This document shows, piece after piece, positions 1-8,174 of a stretch of DNA of 64,000 nt (position 1 is the first letter of the stretch; every line of letters begins with the position of its first letter). Both the position numbers and the translations under genes were made by a program. Below the pieces are notes generated by a model that did not search any database, was not told where the DNA came from, and saw nothing but the letters and a program-made list of their open reading frames with translations. Source of the DNA: Kribbella italica (GTDB lineage: Bacteria; Actinomycetota; Actinomycetes; Propionibacteriales; Kribbellaceae); contig NZ_JACHMY010000001.1 of assembly GCF_014205135.1 (NCBI RefSeq), forward strand, positions 7,440,001 to 7,504,000. Reading direction: 5' to 3'.

Positions 1-1
1 C

Positions 2-949
2 GGAGGCGGCAGCGGTTCGGGGGATGCGGGCTCCCTCCTCTCCTCTTCTTTTGAGTTGGGGCCCAAGGAGGGGATTGCTTTGTTGGCTGGGGTTCCTGGG
101 GCTACTGGGCGGGTTTGGTTGCAGGGTGAGCCCTTGGCTCGGTTGGTGGGGCGGATGGGGGAGGTGGCTGCGGGGGGCTTGGCTGTGGTGGGGGCCAGTC
201 GGGATCCTTATGAGGCTCGGGTGGGGCGTGGTGACGAGTTGCTGGCTGGGGAGCAGGCGAGGATTCTTCAGCTTGCGGGAAGTGAAAACTCGCCGGGTGC
301 GCTGCAGGCGCCGGTTTCGTTTCGGGTGGCGGGACAGGTGGTCTCGCATGTCAGGCGGACGGTTGTGCGGCTGACGGAAGCGGTTGACCGTGGACTGGAC
401 GGGGTGACTGATTCTCCGGCGTTTCTGGACGGCGAGTTCCTGGGGACGGCGGGGTTTCACGGGATCGACCTCGCGGCGCACTGCGATCACGTGGTGGCCG
501 CGCTGACGCATGCGGCGGAGGTGTCGACGGCTCGGATTCATCGGCTGCTCGATCCTGCGGTGACAGGACTGCCCGCGCAACTGGCGCGAGTGCCCGGACC
601 GCAGGCCGGTCTGGTGTCGGTGCACAAGCGCGCCGTCGCGACGACGCACGCGCTCCGTCGGCTCTCGTTGCCTGCGGCAATCGGTGCGATGGAGACGTCC
701 AACGGGCAGGAAGATGTTCAGGCCTTCACCTGGGAAGCGGCCGGCAACCTCACAACGGCGGTTCGGTTGGCGCGCGAAGTCGTTGCGGCTGAGTTGCTGG
801 TGGTGCATCAGGCGTTCGCGTTGTCCGGGCGTGAAGTGCCCGCGGGGCTGCGGGAGCTGCACGCCGCCGTACAGGCGGTGGTGCCGCCGATCGACGCGGA
901 CCGGCCGTTCGGTCTTGATCTGCAGGCGATTCTCGACCACGTGATGTGA
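2..949 (+). CDS. Aromatic amino acid lyase (histidine ammonia-lyase-like), C-terminal part
   Basis: The frame is already open at the window edge, so the start and the Ala-Ser-Gly segment that forms the MIO cofactor lie outside. What remains is the helical half of the HAL/PAL fold. GPKEGIALLAG resembles the post-active-site segment of HAL, PVSFRVAGQVVSH sits where HAL has QDPYSLR, and TSNGQEDVQAF matches the HAL block TSANQEDHVS. The family removes ammonia non-oxidatively from aromatic amino acids. Both blocks depart from the histidine-lyase consensus, so the substrate is left open. No partner gene is visible downstream; the next gene belongs to a stress-protein family. Confidence 0.75.
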   Translation, partial: GGGSGSGDAGSLLSSSFELGPKEGIALLAGVPGATGRVWLQGEPLARLVGRMGEVAAGGLAVVGASRDPYEARVGRGDELLAGEQARILQLAGSENSPGALQAPVSFRVAGQVVSHVRRTVVRLTEAVDRGLDGVTDSPAFLDGEFLGTAGFHGIDLAAHCDHVVAALTHAAEVSTARIHRLLDPAVTGLPAQLARVPGPQAGLVSVHKRAVATTHALRRLSLPAAIGAMETSNGQEDVQAFTWEAAGNLTTAVRLAREVVAAELLVVHQAFALSGREVPAGLRELHAAVQAVVPPIDADRPFGLDLQAILDHVM

Positions 950-1035
950 GTGCTCACGGCAACTGGTTGTTTGCTCTCGGTGACCACGGGTACCCGTCCG
1001 TCGTACACAAGTTGCCTTCGACAAGCAGAACGGGG

Positions 1036-1800
1036 ATGAGCCAGATGAGCACCGCGCAGGAACTGGAACGCACCATCGGGCAGGACGTCTACGACGTGGA
1101 GGGCCAGAAGGTCGGCACCGCCGCGAACCTGTACGCCTCGGACCAGTCCGGTGAGCCGGAGTGGGTCACGGTGAAGACCGGCCTGTTCGGCAGCAAGGAG
1201 TCGTTCGTCCCGCTGGCCGGCGCCCACGCCGAGCAGGACGGGCTGCACGTCGGGCAGCGCAAGGACCTGATCAAGGACGCGCCGCGGATCGACGACCAGG
1301 GGCATCTGTCGGAGGCCGAGGCGAGTGAGCTGTACCGGCACTACAGCATGCAGGCCGGGATGACCGGCGGAATGATGCAGCCGGGGCAGGACATGGGGAC
1401 CGGTAAGACCAAGGACATGAAGGGCGCCGGTCGTGAGGAGATGATCCGCTCCGAGGAGCGGTTGCGCGCCGGCACGGAGACGGTCGAGACCGGCAAGGTC
1501 CGGCTGCACAAGCGGGTGGTGACCGAGGAGCAGCAGGTCACGATCCCGGTCAGCCACGAAGAGGTGCACGTGGTCCGCGAACCGATCGAGGACGGCCGCA
1601 CCGGTGGAAAGATCGGTGAGGAGGACGTCGAGGTGACGCTGCACGAGGAGCGCCCGGTCGTCGCCAAAGAGACCGTCGCGGTCGAGCGGGTCGGCTTGGA
1701 CACGGAGACCGTGCGCGAGGAGCAGCAGGTCAGCGAGAAGGTCCGCAAGGAACAGGTCGAGGTAGTCGACGACGCGGACCCGAAACACCGGAAGCGCTGA
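1036..1800 (+). CDS. PRC-barrel and DUF2382 domain protein
   Basis: A 254-residue soluble protein. Residues about 8-90 form a PRC-barrel (IGQDVYDVEGQKVGTAANLY, then FVPLAGAHAEQDGLHVG). A Gly/Met-rich linker follows, then a DUF2382 domain of charged beta repeats (RLHKRVVTEEQQVTIPVSHEEVH ends the first strand pair; ETVREEQQVSEKVRKEQVEV is near the end). Such proteins are common in actinobacteria and are usually linked to stress tolerance, without a known reaction. The frame is open upstream to 946, but ATG codons at 1036 and 1045 sit directly before the PRC domain and fit better. It has no signal peptide or membrane segment. Confidence 0.85.
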   Translation: MSQMSTAQELERTIGQDVYDVEGQKVGTAANLYASDQSGEPEWVTVKTGLFGSKESFVPLAGAHAEQDGLHVGQRKDLIKDAPRIDDQGHLSEAEASELYRHYSMQAGMTGGMMQPGQDMGTGKTKDMKGAGREEMIRSEERLRAGTETVETGKVRLHKRVVTEEQQVTIPVSHEEVHVVREPIEDGRTGGKIGEEDVEVTLHEERPVVAKETVAVERVGLDTETVREEQQVSEKVRKEQVEVVDDADPKHRKR

Positions 1801-1876
1801 TTCAGCGTCCGTCGGCGACCATGCGGCCGAAGAGGTCGCCGACGGCTGAGGCCGCACCGGCCGGGAAAAGCTGGGA

Positions 1877-1976
1877 GTGCGCGGGGCGCCGGGGGTGCGG
1901 GGTCCGGGAGGTGCGCGGGGCCGGGGGTGCGGGGGCCCGGGAATGAACTGGGCGGGGAGTGCGGGGCCGGGGTGCT
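1877..1976. repeat. G-rich 33-34 bp tandem repeat, about 2.5 copies
   Basis: Two near-identical units at 1877-1910 and 1911-1943 both begin GTGCGCGGGGC and contain CGGGGGTGCGGGG, CCGGGA. A degenerate third copy lies at 1960-1976. It occupies the gap between the 3' ends of two convergent genes. The plus strand carries many runs of 3-5 G, so a G-quadruplex is possible. No gene is visible here. Confidence 0.7.
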
Positions 1977-2004
1977 TGGACGGGCATCTCCGGCCCCGCT
2001 TTTG

Positions 2005-2772
2005 TCAGCTGTGGGTTGCTGTTACGTCGTACAGGGTGGTTTGGCCGTAGTTGCTTGAGTCGCAGGGGGTTGAGTTCGTGCAGTTGGCTTGGGTGTAGAC
2101 GCCGGCTTTGAAGTAGCCGGTGGTGAAGCTGACCGGGATCGTGGTCTGCAAGGTGCCGTTGTAGTAGGCCTTGATCGAGCCGTTGCTGACGACGAACTTG
2201 GCTTGGAAGCGGGTGCCGAGGACGTAGTTGCTGGTGATCAGTTTGTACTTCGTGTCGTTGTCGCGGGTGACGTACAGGCTCGAGCCGTCGAGCCGGAAGG
2301 TCGAGCGGTCGTTGCCGTCGTGGATCTGGCCGGCGACGACCTGGCGCTTGGTGTTCGGGAGGTGGTCGATCGACTGGTCGATCACCAGCGTGTGGGTGCC
2401 GGAGTTCGACGACCACTTGATCTCCGTGGTGCCGTTGCTCTCCATCTCGCGCAGCTCGGAGCGGGCGTAGCTGGTGTTCGGCGTCGTCACGCCGTTGACG
2501 GCGTTGCGGAACTGGACGCCGCTGCAGGACGAGTTCGGTTTGAACCACGGGTTGACCACGTACGTGTTCAGCCGCGGCCGGGTGATCTGCAGGACCTGGG
2601 TGCCGGACTGGTTGGGGTCGTCGAGCGGGAGCTGCAGCTTCCAGCGGCTGAGGTTGAGCACCTCGGCCGGGTAGGTGCAGGCGGGTGCGGCGGTCGCCGT
2701 ACCAGCACTGGTCAGTACGGCGGCGCCGGCGGCGAGGGCGGCCAGAAGGGCAAGGGGGCGGGTACCACGCAT
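2005..2772 (-). CDS. Secreted alginate lyase, polysaccharide lyase family 7
   Basis: A 255-residue protein with a Sec signal peptide (MRGTRPLALLAALAAGAAVL, cleavage near ATAAPA). It shows the three PL7 hallmark blocks: RSELREM (residues ~120-126), QIH (~160) and YFKAGVYTQ (~225). These frame the beta-jelly-roll cleft with the catalytic Gln, His, Tyr and Arg. PL7 enzymes cleave alginate by beta-elimination outside the cell. Four cysteines could form two disulfides. AAGGAG lies 8 bases before the ATG. It follows the sugar-acid operon on the same strand by about 50 bp, so it may be its last gene or have its own promoter. Confidence 0.9.
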   Translation of the reverse strand: MRGTRPLALLAALAAGAAVLTSAGTATAAPACTYPAEVLNLSRWKLQLPLDDPNQSGTQVLQITRPRLNTYVVNPWFKPNSSCSGVQFRNAVNGVTTPNTSYARSELREMESNGTTEIKWSSNSGTHTLVIDQSIDHLPNTKRQVVAGQIHDGNDRSTFRLDGSSLYVTRDNDTKYKLITSNYVLGTRFQAKFVVSNGSIKAYYNGTLQTTIPVSFTTGYFKAGVYTQANCTNSTPCDSSNYGQTTLYDVTATHS

Positions 2773-2823
2773 GGTCGAACTCCTTCGTGGGGGCGGTTTA
2801 TGAGGCCTTGCAGAACCTCCGGG

Positions 2824-3756
2824 TCAGAACCACTGGGTCTTGTCCACGACGTTGATCAGGTCTTGGCCGGCGACGAACCGCCGGCAGTTCTCCACCAGTA
2901 CGGCGTACCGGCGCTCGTCGGCGTGCGGCCCGGCGCCTGCGACGTGCGGGGTGAGGACGACGTTCGGCCGGTGCCACAGCGGGTGGTCGGCGGGCAGTGG
3001 CTCGATCTCGTAGACGTCGAGCGCGGCGCCGCGAAGCTCTCCGGCCGCCAGTGCGGCGTCGAGGTCGTCGAGCCGGACGGTCGGGCCGCGACCGACGTTG
3101 ACGAAGAACGCGGATCGCCTGCACTGCTTCAGGAATCGAGCATCGACCATGCCTTCGGTGTCGGGGGTGTGCGGCACCGTCAGGATCACCAGGTCGGCTG
3201 CGGCCAGCTGCGTGTTCAGGGTCTCGGCCGGGTGCACAGCGCTGAAACCAGGGGCCTCTGCCCGACGGGCGTCGACGCCGATCACCGTCGTACCGAAGGC
3301 TGACAGCAACCGACCGATCTCCGCACCGACCGCGCCGACGCCGATCACCAGAGCGGTTGCCTCGGACAACGGGACGACCGAGGCCGGGTCCCAGTCGGGG
3401 TTCCACTCCGCGCGGGCCTGGTCCTGGAGGTAGCGCGGGAGGCCGCGGGTCAGCGACAGGATGAGCGCGAGGGTGTGTTCGGCGACATGATCGGTGTACG
3501 TCGCGCGCATGTTGGTGACGATCAGCGGGTGGGCGACGAGCTCGGGGTAGTAGAAACCGGGTGGCGGACCGGCTTGCTGCGCTTGGAGCCATCGGAGTCG
3601 GGTGGTCGCGGCGAGAAGCTCGGCCGGGAGGACACCGTAGGCGGCATCGGCGGTGCGGAGAGCCTCAGGGGTTGGTGTGAGGACGGTAAGTCCGGGGACG
3701 TCCGCCATCAGACGATCGGCCCAGTCGGCAGTGCCGGGGAGCAGGACCAGCTTCAT
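2824..3756 (-). CDS. D-isomer-specific 2-hydroxyacid dehydrogenase
   Basis: A 310-residue NAD(P)-linked oxidoreductase of the D-2-hydroxyacid dehydrogenase family. The Rossmann glycine motif VIGVGAVGAEIG is near residue 137. Catalytic Arg (NVGRGP), Glu (YEIEPLP) and His (TPHVAG) are all present. It would interconvert a 2-keto acid and a D-2-hydroxy acid in the cytosol. Its ATG overlaps the stop of the upstream dehydrogenase by ATGA, so the two are translationally coupled in the sugar-acid operon. The short length and PLPADHPLW segment suggest the GhrA-like glyoxylate/hydroxypyruvate subgroup, but the substrate is not shown by sequence. Confidence 0.88.
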   Translation of the reverse strand: MKLVLLPGTADWADRLMADVPGLTVLTPTPEALRTADAAYGVLPAELLAATTRLRWLQAQQAGPPPGFYYPELVAHPLIVTNMRATYTDHVAEHTLALILSLTRGLPRYLQDQARAEWNPDWDPASVVPLSEATALVIGVGAVGAEIGRLLSAFGTTVIGVDARRAEAPGFSAVHPAETLNTQLAAADLVILTVPHTPDTEGMVDARFLKQCRRSAFFVNVGRGPTVRLDDLDAALAAGELRGAALDVYEIEPLPADHPLWHRPNVVLTPHVAGAGPHADERRYAVLVENCRRFVAGQDLINVVDKTQWF

Positions 3757-4742
3757 GCCGATCTCCCCTGGGCGGCCTCGAAGACCTCGTGCTGCAAGGG
3801 TTCTCCCGCGACGTACCGGGCCAGCTCTTCGGCCATCAACCGCCCGTGGCGGCGGCGTTCGGTGTTCAAAGTGCCGGCCAGGTGCGGCGTGACCACCACG
3901 TTGGGCAGCGTGAAGAGCGGCGAGCCGGGGAGCGGCGGCTCAGGGTCGGTGACATCCAGTACGGCGAACAAGTCCGGGCGTTCCTGCAGCACAGCGACCA
4001 GCGCGTCCTCGTCGATCAGAGCCCCGCGGGCGGTGTTGATCAGGGTCGCGTCGGGCTTCATCGAGCGGAGGACGTCGGTGCCGACGACCTTGCGGGTCGC
4101 GGGCAGGACGGGGGCGTGGAGGCTCACCACGTCCGAGGTGGCGAAGAGTTCTTCGAGGGAGACCTGACGAACGCCCAGCGACTTGGCGACCGCCGGGTCG
4201 ACGTACGGGTCATAGGTCTGGAGGACCAGGTCGTGCCGGCCCAGCAAGCGGGCGGTCGCGCGGCCGGTGGCGCCGAGGGACATCAGGCCGACGACCGAGC
4301 CGTTCGCGCCGAGTTCGTTGGTGGCTCGGGGCAACGATTCGCCCAGGGAGCGGCTGCCGAGAACGTAGCGCCAGCCGTGCTTCAGTGCGTAGAGGACCTG
4401 CGCGAGCGTGAACTCGGCGACCGACGCCGCGATGACCTCGTTGGCCGTCGTGACCCGGATGCCACGAGCCCACGACTCGGGCGTCACGATCGAGCGGACC
4501 GAGCCGGCGCCGTACAGGACGAGCTGCAGCCGGGGTGCCGAGGCCAGGAGTTCGGCGGTGAGCTGTGGGCCGCCCCAGGAGGTGACGAGGACGTCGACGT
4601 CCACCAGCAGGTCGGGCGTCAGGTCGGCGGGCGCCAAGGGAGGTGCCGTGATGCGAAGGTGCTTCTCGAGGGCGGCGCGTTCGTCGTCGCCGTAGACGTC
4701 GGGGAAGCGGGCCAGGTCCATCACGTAGAGACCGTTGAGCAT
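3753..4742 (-). CDS. D-2-hydroxyacid dehydrogenase (phosphoglycerate-dehydrogenase-like)
   Basis: A 329-residue second member of the family, adjacent to but clearly different from its neighbour. The catalytic Arg (NTARGALID), Glu (DVTDPEPP) and His (TPHLAG) are present. The nucleotide-binding motif reads MSLGATGRA, so the first glycine of the usual GxGxxG is replaced by Ser. The frame is open further upstream, but ATG at 4742 overlaps the previous stop as TGATG, which settles the start. Two such enzymes in one aldarate operon suggest that a hydroxy- or keto-acid side product is processed. Confidence 0.87.
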   Translation of the reverse strand: MLNGLYVMDLARFPDVYGDDERAALEKHLRITAPPLAPADLTPDLLVDVDVLVTSWGGPQLTAELLASAPRLQLVLYGAGSVRSIVTPESWARGIRVTTANEVIAASVAEFTLAQVLYALKHGWRYVLGSRSLGESLPRATNELGANGSVVGLMSLGATGRATARLLGRHDLVLQTYDPYVDPAVAKSLGVRQVSLEELFATSDVVSLHAPVLPATRKVVGTDVLRSMKPDATLINTARGALIDEDALVAVLQERPDLFAVLDVTDPEPPLPGSPLFTLPNVVVTPHLAGTLNTERRRHGRLMAEELARYVAGEPLQHEVFEAAQGRSA

Positions 4743-5860
4743 CAGTTGACCTCCTGGACGGCCGCGCGGATCGCCGCCTGACGGGCCGGTGAGGCCAGTC
4801 CGGCATGGTAGTAGCGCACCTCGCTCGCACCGGCCGCGACCAGCCGATCGACCAGCCCCGGCAGCTCGTCCGGACGATCGCCGAGAGCGTTGACATTGGC
4901 AACCAGCGGTACGTCGGTGCGAGCCGCCTTGAGCCGCGCGATGGCAGCCTCCGGTTCGTCCCAGCACTTCAGGGTGTACGCCGTGGGGGATGCGGAGGTC
5001 AGGTTGAGCCCGACGTCAGGCCCGGTGACCTGCGGATCGTCCGTTGCCATCAGCAAGATCTCACGGCCGCCGGCCAGTTCGGTGTTGTCGCGGACGAGCC
5101 CGCTGATCACCGTGGAGCGGTGCTCGAAGAGGGCCTTGGCCAACGAAGGGCCCAGGGCATCGATCAGGTTGTCACCGGCAAGGACACCGTCCTGCAGTTC
5201 ATGGTCGACCAGCCGCCGGATCCGTGCGGACAGGTCGTCGGCGTCCAGGATCTCCGAACAGGCGGAGCAGACGCAGATCGACAGCAGATCCCGCGCACAC
5301 GCCGACAGGTCCGCGCCGCCGGTCTTCTCGTGCGCGCTCAAGTGGTCGAACCCGAGCCAGCCGCACGCCTCCAGCATCAGCGCCGGTACGTCGTACTGGT
5401 CGCAGACCTCGCGGACCAGCATCAGCGCGTACTCGCGGACGTCGGGCTGCGCCGGGCAGAGCGCGTGCGCGAACCGTTCGCCGTACGCGTTGCGCACGGT
5501 GAGATCCGGCGCGGACCGGCCGAGGACCGACGAGTGCGTGAGCACCATCCACGCCTCGGTCCGCAGGCCGGCGGCGGTCAGCGCGGCGGACGCCGTACCG
5601 AAGCGGTCCTCGTCCTCGACCGCCCACGTCGGCGCCGGCGGCCGAAGCCTTCCGCTCCAACGCTCCGGCCGCAGCCGGAAGTAGGCCGCCGCGTGCCCGG
5701 CGTGCACAACCCGGTGCCGCGGATGCCAGGCGGTCGTCGCCCGGACCGAGTGGTACGCCGCCTGCAGCGTCACCGTGTCGACGCCGAGCGAGGCGATCCG
5801 CGCGGCGCCGGCCGGATCGCCGATCAGGTCCCACGTGTAGGCGAAGGCGCCGTGCCTCAC
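4742..5860 (-). CDS. Uncharacterised TIM-barrel-like protein in a sugar-acid operon
   Basis: A 372-residue soluble protein that I cannot assign to a named family. Its layout resembles glycoside-hydrolase-like TIM barrels: an early YTWDLIGDP strand, a RNAYGERFAHALCPAQPDV block, then YDVPALMLEACGWLGFDH, a pattern in which such proteins carry acidic active-site residues. A CVCSAC cysteine cluster near residue 205 could bind metal. Start: GTG at 5860 overlaps the upstream stop as GTGA; the longer frame would run into the neighbouring gene. Its position between a dehydratase and dehydrogenases suggests a carbohydrate-acid substrate, but no reaction can be claimed. Confidence 0.75.
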   Translation of the reverse strand: MRHGAFAYTWDLIGDPAGAARIASLGVDTVTLQAAYHSVRATTAWHPRHRVVHAGHAAAYFRLRPERWSGRLRPPAPTWAVEDEDRFGTASAALTAAGLRTEAWMVLTHSSVLGRSAPDLTVRNAYGERFAHALCPAQPDVREYALMLVREVCDQYDVPALMLEACGWLGFDHLSAHEKTGGADLSACARDLLSICVCSACSEILDADDLSARIRRLVDHELQDGVLAGDNLIDALGPSLAKALFEHRSTVISGLVRDNTELAGGREILLMATDDPQVTGPDVGLNLTSASPTAYTLKCWDEPEAAIARLKAARTDVPLVANVNALGDRPDELPGLVDRLVAAGASEVRYYHAGLASPARQAAIRAAVQEVN

Positions 5861-7122
5861 CACCGCGGGATCACCGGGTCCCAGTCCGGCTGGACGGCGC
5901 GCATCGGCGTGATGTCGTCGCGGGTGTCGAACCCGCACTTCTCGTACTGCTCGGCCAGCCGGGCGAGCGCGTCCAGGTCAAGCTCGACACCGAGACCCGG
6001 GCCGTCCGGCACCTTGACCGCGCCGTCCTTGAAGCTGAGCACGCCTTTCTGAACGACGTCCTCGACCAGGTACGGGTAGTGGGTGTCGCAGTCGTAGGTC
6101 AGTTCGGGCGTCGCGCCGGCCAGGTGGGTCATCGCGGCCAGGCTGATCCCGAGGTGCGAGTTCGAGTGCATCGACAGGCCGATCCCGAACGTCCGGCAGA
6201 TCCCCGCCAGCTCACGGGACCGCCGCAGCCCGCCCCAGAAGTGGTGGTCGGACAAGATCACCTGGACCGCGTCGACCAGCACCGCGGGCTTCACGTGCGC
6301 GAACTCCGTCACGCACATGTTGGTTGCCAAGGGCATGGAAACTGAGCGGGCGACCGCGGCCATCCCGTCGATCCCACCGGTCGGATCCTCGAGGTACTCC
6401 AGGACACCGTCCAGCTTCTTGCCGACGGCAATGCTGCTCTCGACCGTCCAGCCGGCGTTCGGGTCCAGCCGGAGCGGGTGGTTCGGGAACTCGTCGCGCA
6501 GGGCAAGGATCGCGTCGGCCTCGTCCTGCGGCGGCAGCACGCCGCCCTTCAGCTTGAGCGACTTGAATCCCCAGCCGTCGACCATCGCGCGGGCCTGCGC
6601 GACGATGCCCTCGGCATCCATCGCCTCGCCCCAGGCATCGGTCGGGTAGTCCGGCAACGGTGTGTGCGCGGCCGGCTTGAAGAACAGGTAGCCGCTGTAC
6701 GGTACGGCGTCGCGGACCTTGCCGCCGAGCAGGTCGACGACCGGCCGGCCGAGCGCCTTGCCCTGCAGGTCCCAGCACGGGATCTCGAACGCCGACAGCA
6801 CGGTGGAGATGGTCTTCTCGTCGCTCGCCTCTCCGACCAGCCCGTGCGTGGCCGGTCCGGCGCTCGCACCGAGCGTCTCGCGGATGATCCGCTCCAGCCC
6901 GTTGAGATCGAGGACGTCGAGGCCGGTGAGCCGCGGGGCGACCTTGCGGAGGGCATTGAGAATCGCCAGGTCGCCGTACGTCTCGCCGAGACCGGTCAGG
7001 CCCTCGTCGGTGTGCACCTGGAGGACGGTGCGCAGCGCGTAGGGCTGGTGCACGCCGTGGATGTTGCGCAGCGGCGGGTCCTTCATCGCGATCGGCGTGA
7101 GGTTGACGTCGGTGATCTTCAT
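5857..7122 (-). CDS. Glucarate dehydratase-like enolase superfamily enzyme
   Basis: A 421-residue enolase-superfamily dehydratase. The general-base KxK motif is at 190-192 (LKLKGG). Likely metal ligands are D220 (RLDPN), E245 (LEDPT) and N268 (ATNMCVT); Asn as third ligand is typical of the glucarate dehydratase group. A late HSNSHLGISLAAMTH block supplies the His/Asp pair. It would dehydrate D-glucarate or a related aldarate to 5-dehydro-4-deoxyglucarate, the substrate of the gene just upstream. Its ATG overlaps kdgD by ATGA. Galactarate or another acid sugar remains possible. Confidence 0.88.
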   Translation of the reverse strand: MKITDVNLTPIAMKDPPLRNIHGVHQPYALRTVLQVHTDEGLTGLGETYGDLAILNALRKVAPRLTGLDVLDLNGLERIIRETLGASAGPATHGLVGEASDEKTISTVLSAFEIPCWDLQGKALGRPVVDLLGGKVRDAVPYSGYLFFKPAAHTPLPDYPTDAWGEAMDAEGIVAQARAMVDGWGFKSLKLKGGVLPPQDEADAILALRDEFPNHPLRLDPNAGWTVESSIAVGKKLDGVLEYLEDPTGGIDGMAAVARSVSMPLATNMCVTEFAHVKPAVLVDAVQVILSDHHFWGGLRRSRELAGICRTFGIGLSMHSNSHLGISLAAMTHLAGATPELTYDCDTHYPYLVEDVVQKGVLSFKDGAVKVPDGPGLGVELDLDALARLAEQYEKCGFDTRDDITPMRAVQPDWDPVIPRW

Positions 7123-7994
7123 GCGGCGCCCTTCCGGACGACGGTCAGTCCCTGCTCGAGGATCTGGTCGAGCTCTTCCAGGTGCTCGGGCAGCGGGTCG
7201 GTCAACGGCGATCGGACCGGTCCGACGTCGACGCCGCGTCGTCGTACGGCGGCCTTGACCAGCGAGACGGCGTACCCGGCGCCCTTGTCGCGGAGCTTGA
7301 CCAGCGGGAGGTAGAACTCGGTGAGCAGCTCGTCGAGGCCGGCCTCGTAGGCGTGCGCGATCTCGGGAGCGAAGCAGTGCACGGCCGAGGAGTACGCCTT
7401 CACGCCGACCGCGGCGTACGAGCGGGCGGTCACCTCGGCGGTCGGGAGCCCGTTGAAGTAGGTCAGATCCGGCGCGACGGCCATCATCCGCTGCAGCAGG
7501 TCGAGATCGCCGATGCCGTCCTTGAAGCCCTGGACGCTGGGGATCCGCGCGAGCTCGGCGACCGAGTCCGGGGTGAAGACGGCGTTGTCGCGCTGGTAGG
7601 CGATCAGTGGCAGGTCGGTCGACGCGGCGAGCCCGCGGAAGTGGTCGAGCAGGCCCTGCTGCGAGGGCTTGATCAGGTACGGCGGGAGGACGAGCAGGCC
7701 GTCGGCGCCGGCGTCGCGCGCCGCGGCGGCGTACTGCTTGGCCATCGCGGTGCCGTAGCCGGTGCCGGCGAAGACCGGGAGCGCGCCGGCGGTCTCGGCC
7801 ACCGCGGCGCGGACCGCTTCGGCGTACTCGTCGAGGGTGAGCGAGAAGAACTCGCCGGTGCCGCAGCAGGCGAAGATCGCGGCCGGGCCGGCGTCGATCT
7901 GGTGCCGCAGGTGCTCGCGGTACGGCCCGAGGGCCAGCTCGCCGGCGGCGTCGAACGCCGTCACCGGGAAGGACGAGAGACGGTCCAGCTGCAT
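7119..7994 (-). CDS. kdgD: 5-dehydro-4-deoxyglucarate dehydratase (DapA/NAL superfamily)
   Basis: A 291-residue TIM-barrel lyase of the dihydrodipicolinate synthase superfamily. It has the Schiff-base lysine K158 (GFKDGIGD), catalytic Y133 (IAYQRDNAV) and the GTGEFFSLT phosphate/carboxylate loop. The sequence suits the KdgD branch, which decarboxylates and dehydrates 5-dehydro-4-deoxyglucarate to 2,5-dioxopentanoate. It is the first gene of the leftward operon, with AAAGGTG before the ATG. The operon start faces a LacI regulator across a region with three candidate operators. No dedicated 2,5-dioxopentanoate dehydrogenase lies in this operon. Confidence 0.88.
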   Translation of the reverse strand: MQLDRLSSFPVTAFDAAGELALGPYREHLRHQIDAGPAAIFACCGTGEFFSLTLDEYAEAVRAAVAETAGALPVFAGTGYGTAMAKQYAAAARDAGADGLLVLPPYLIKPSQQGLLDHFRGLAASTDLPLIAYQRDNAVFTPDSVAELARIPSVQGFKDGIGDLDLLQRMMAVAPDLTYFNGLPTAEVTARSYAAVGVKAYSSAVHCFAPEIAHAYEAGLDELLTEFYLPLVKLRDKGAGYAVSLVKAAVRRRGVDVGPVRSPLTDPLPEHLEELDQILEQGLTVVRKGAA

Positions 7995-8016
7995 GGAATC
8001 ACCTTTCGAGGACCTC

Positions 8017-8030
8017 GGTAAGCGCTTGCC
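8017..8030. promoter_or_regulatory. LacI-type operator candidate 1
   Basis: GGTAAGCGCTTGCC is a near-palindrome centred on AAGCGCTT, about 25 bp before the kdgD start. AAGCGCTT is typical of the central CG-containing LacI/GalR operators. It probably blocks the leftward operon. Confidence 0.55.
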
Positions 8031-8073
8031 GATCGACGGTAGTCTGTGCTTGCGGTGGTGGCAAGAGGTTGTC

Positions 8074-8087
8074 TGAAAGCGATTTCA
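8074..8087. promoter_or_regulatory. LacI-type operator candidate 2
   Basis: TGAAAGCGATTTCA has perfect 5-bp arms (TGAAA/TTTCA) around GCGA. It fits the generic LacI/GalR pattern TGNNANCGNTNNCA. It lies midway between the divergent operon and regulator, 57 bp from site 1 and 68 bp from site 3. Confidence 0.6.
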
Positions 8088-8142
8088 GATCGACTGATGC
8101 ATTCCGTTGAGTGAGCGCCGCGGTTAGCCTGTGGCCTTGCCT

Positions 8143-8154
8143 GCAAGCGCTTTC
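8143..8154. promoter_or_regulatory. LacI-type operator candidate 3
   Basis: GCAAGCGCTTTC again contains AAGCGCTT (8145-8152), about 20 bp before the GTG of the regulator. It is positioned for autorepression. With site 1 it would bracket the whole divergent promoter region. Confidence 0.55.
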
Positions 8155-8174
8155 TCGTCGAGGGGAGGACCGCC

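Noticed and set aside
2798..3592. A second minus-strand gene overlapping the first hydroxyacid dehydrogenase
   Set aside because: It is an Arg/Pro-rich alternative frame of the dehydrogenase with no motif.
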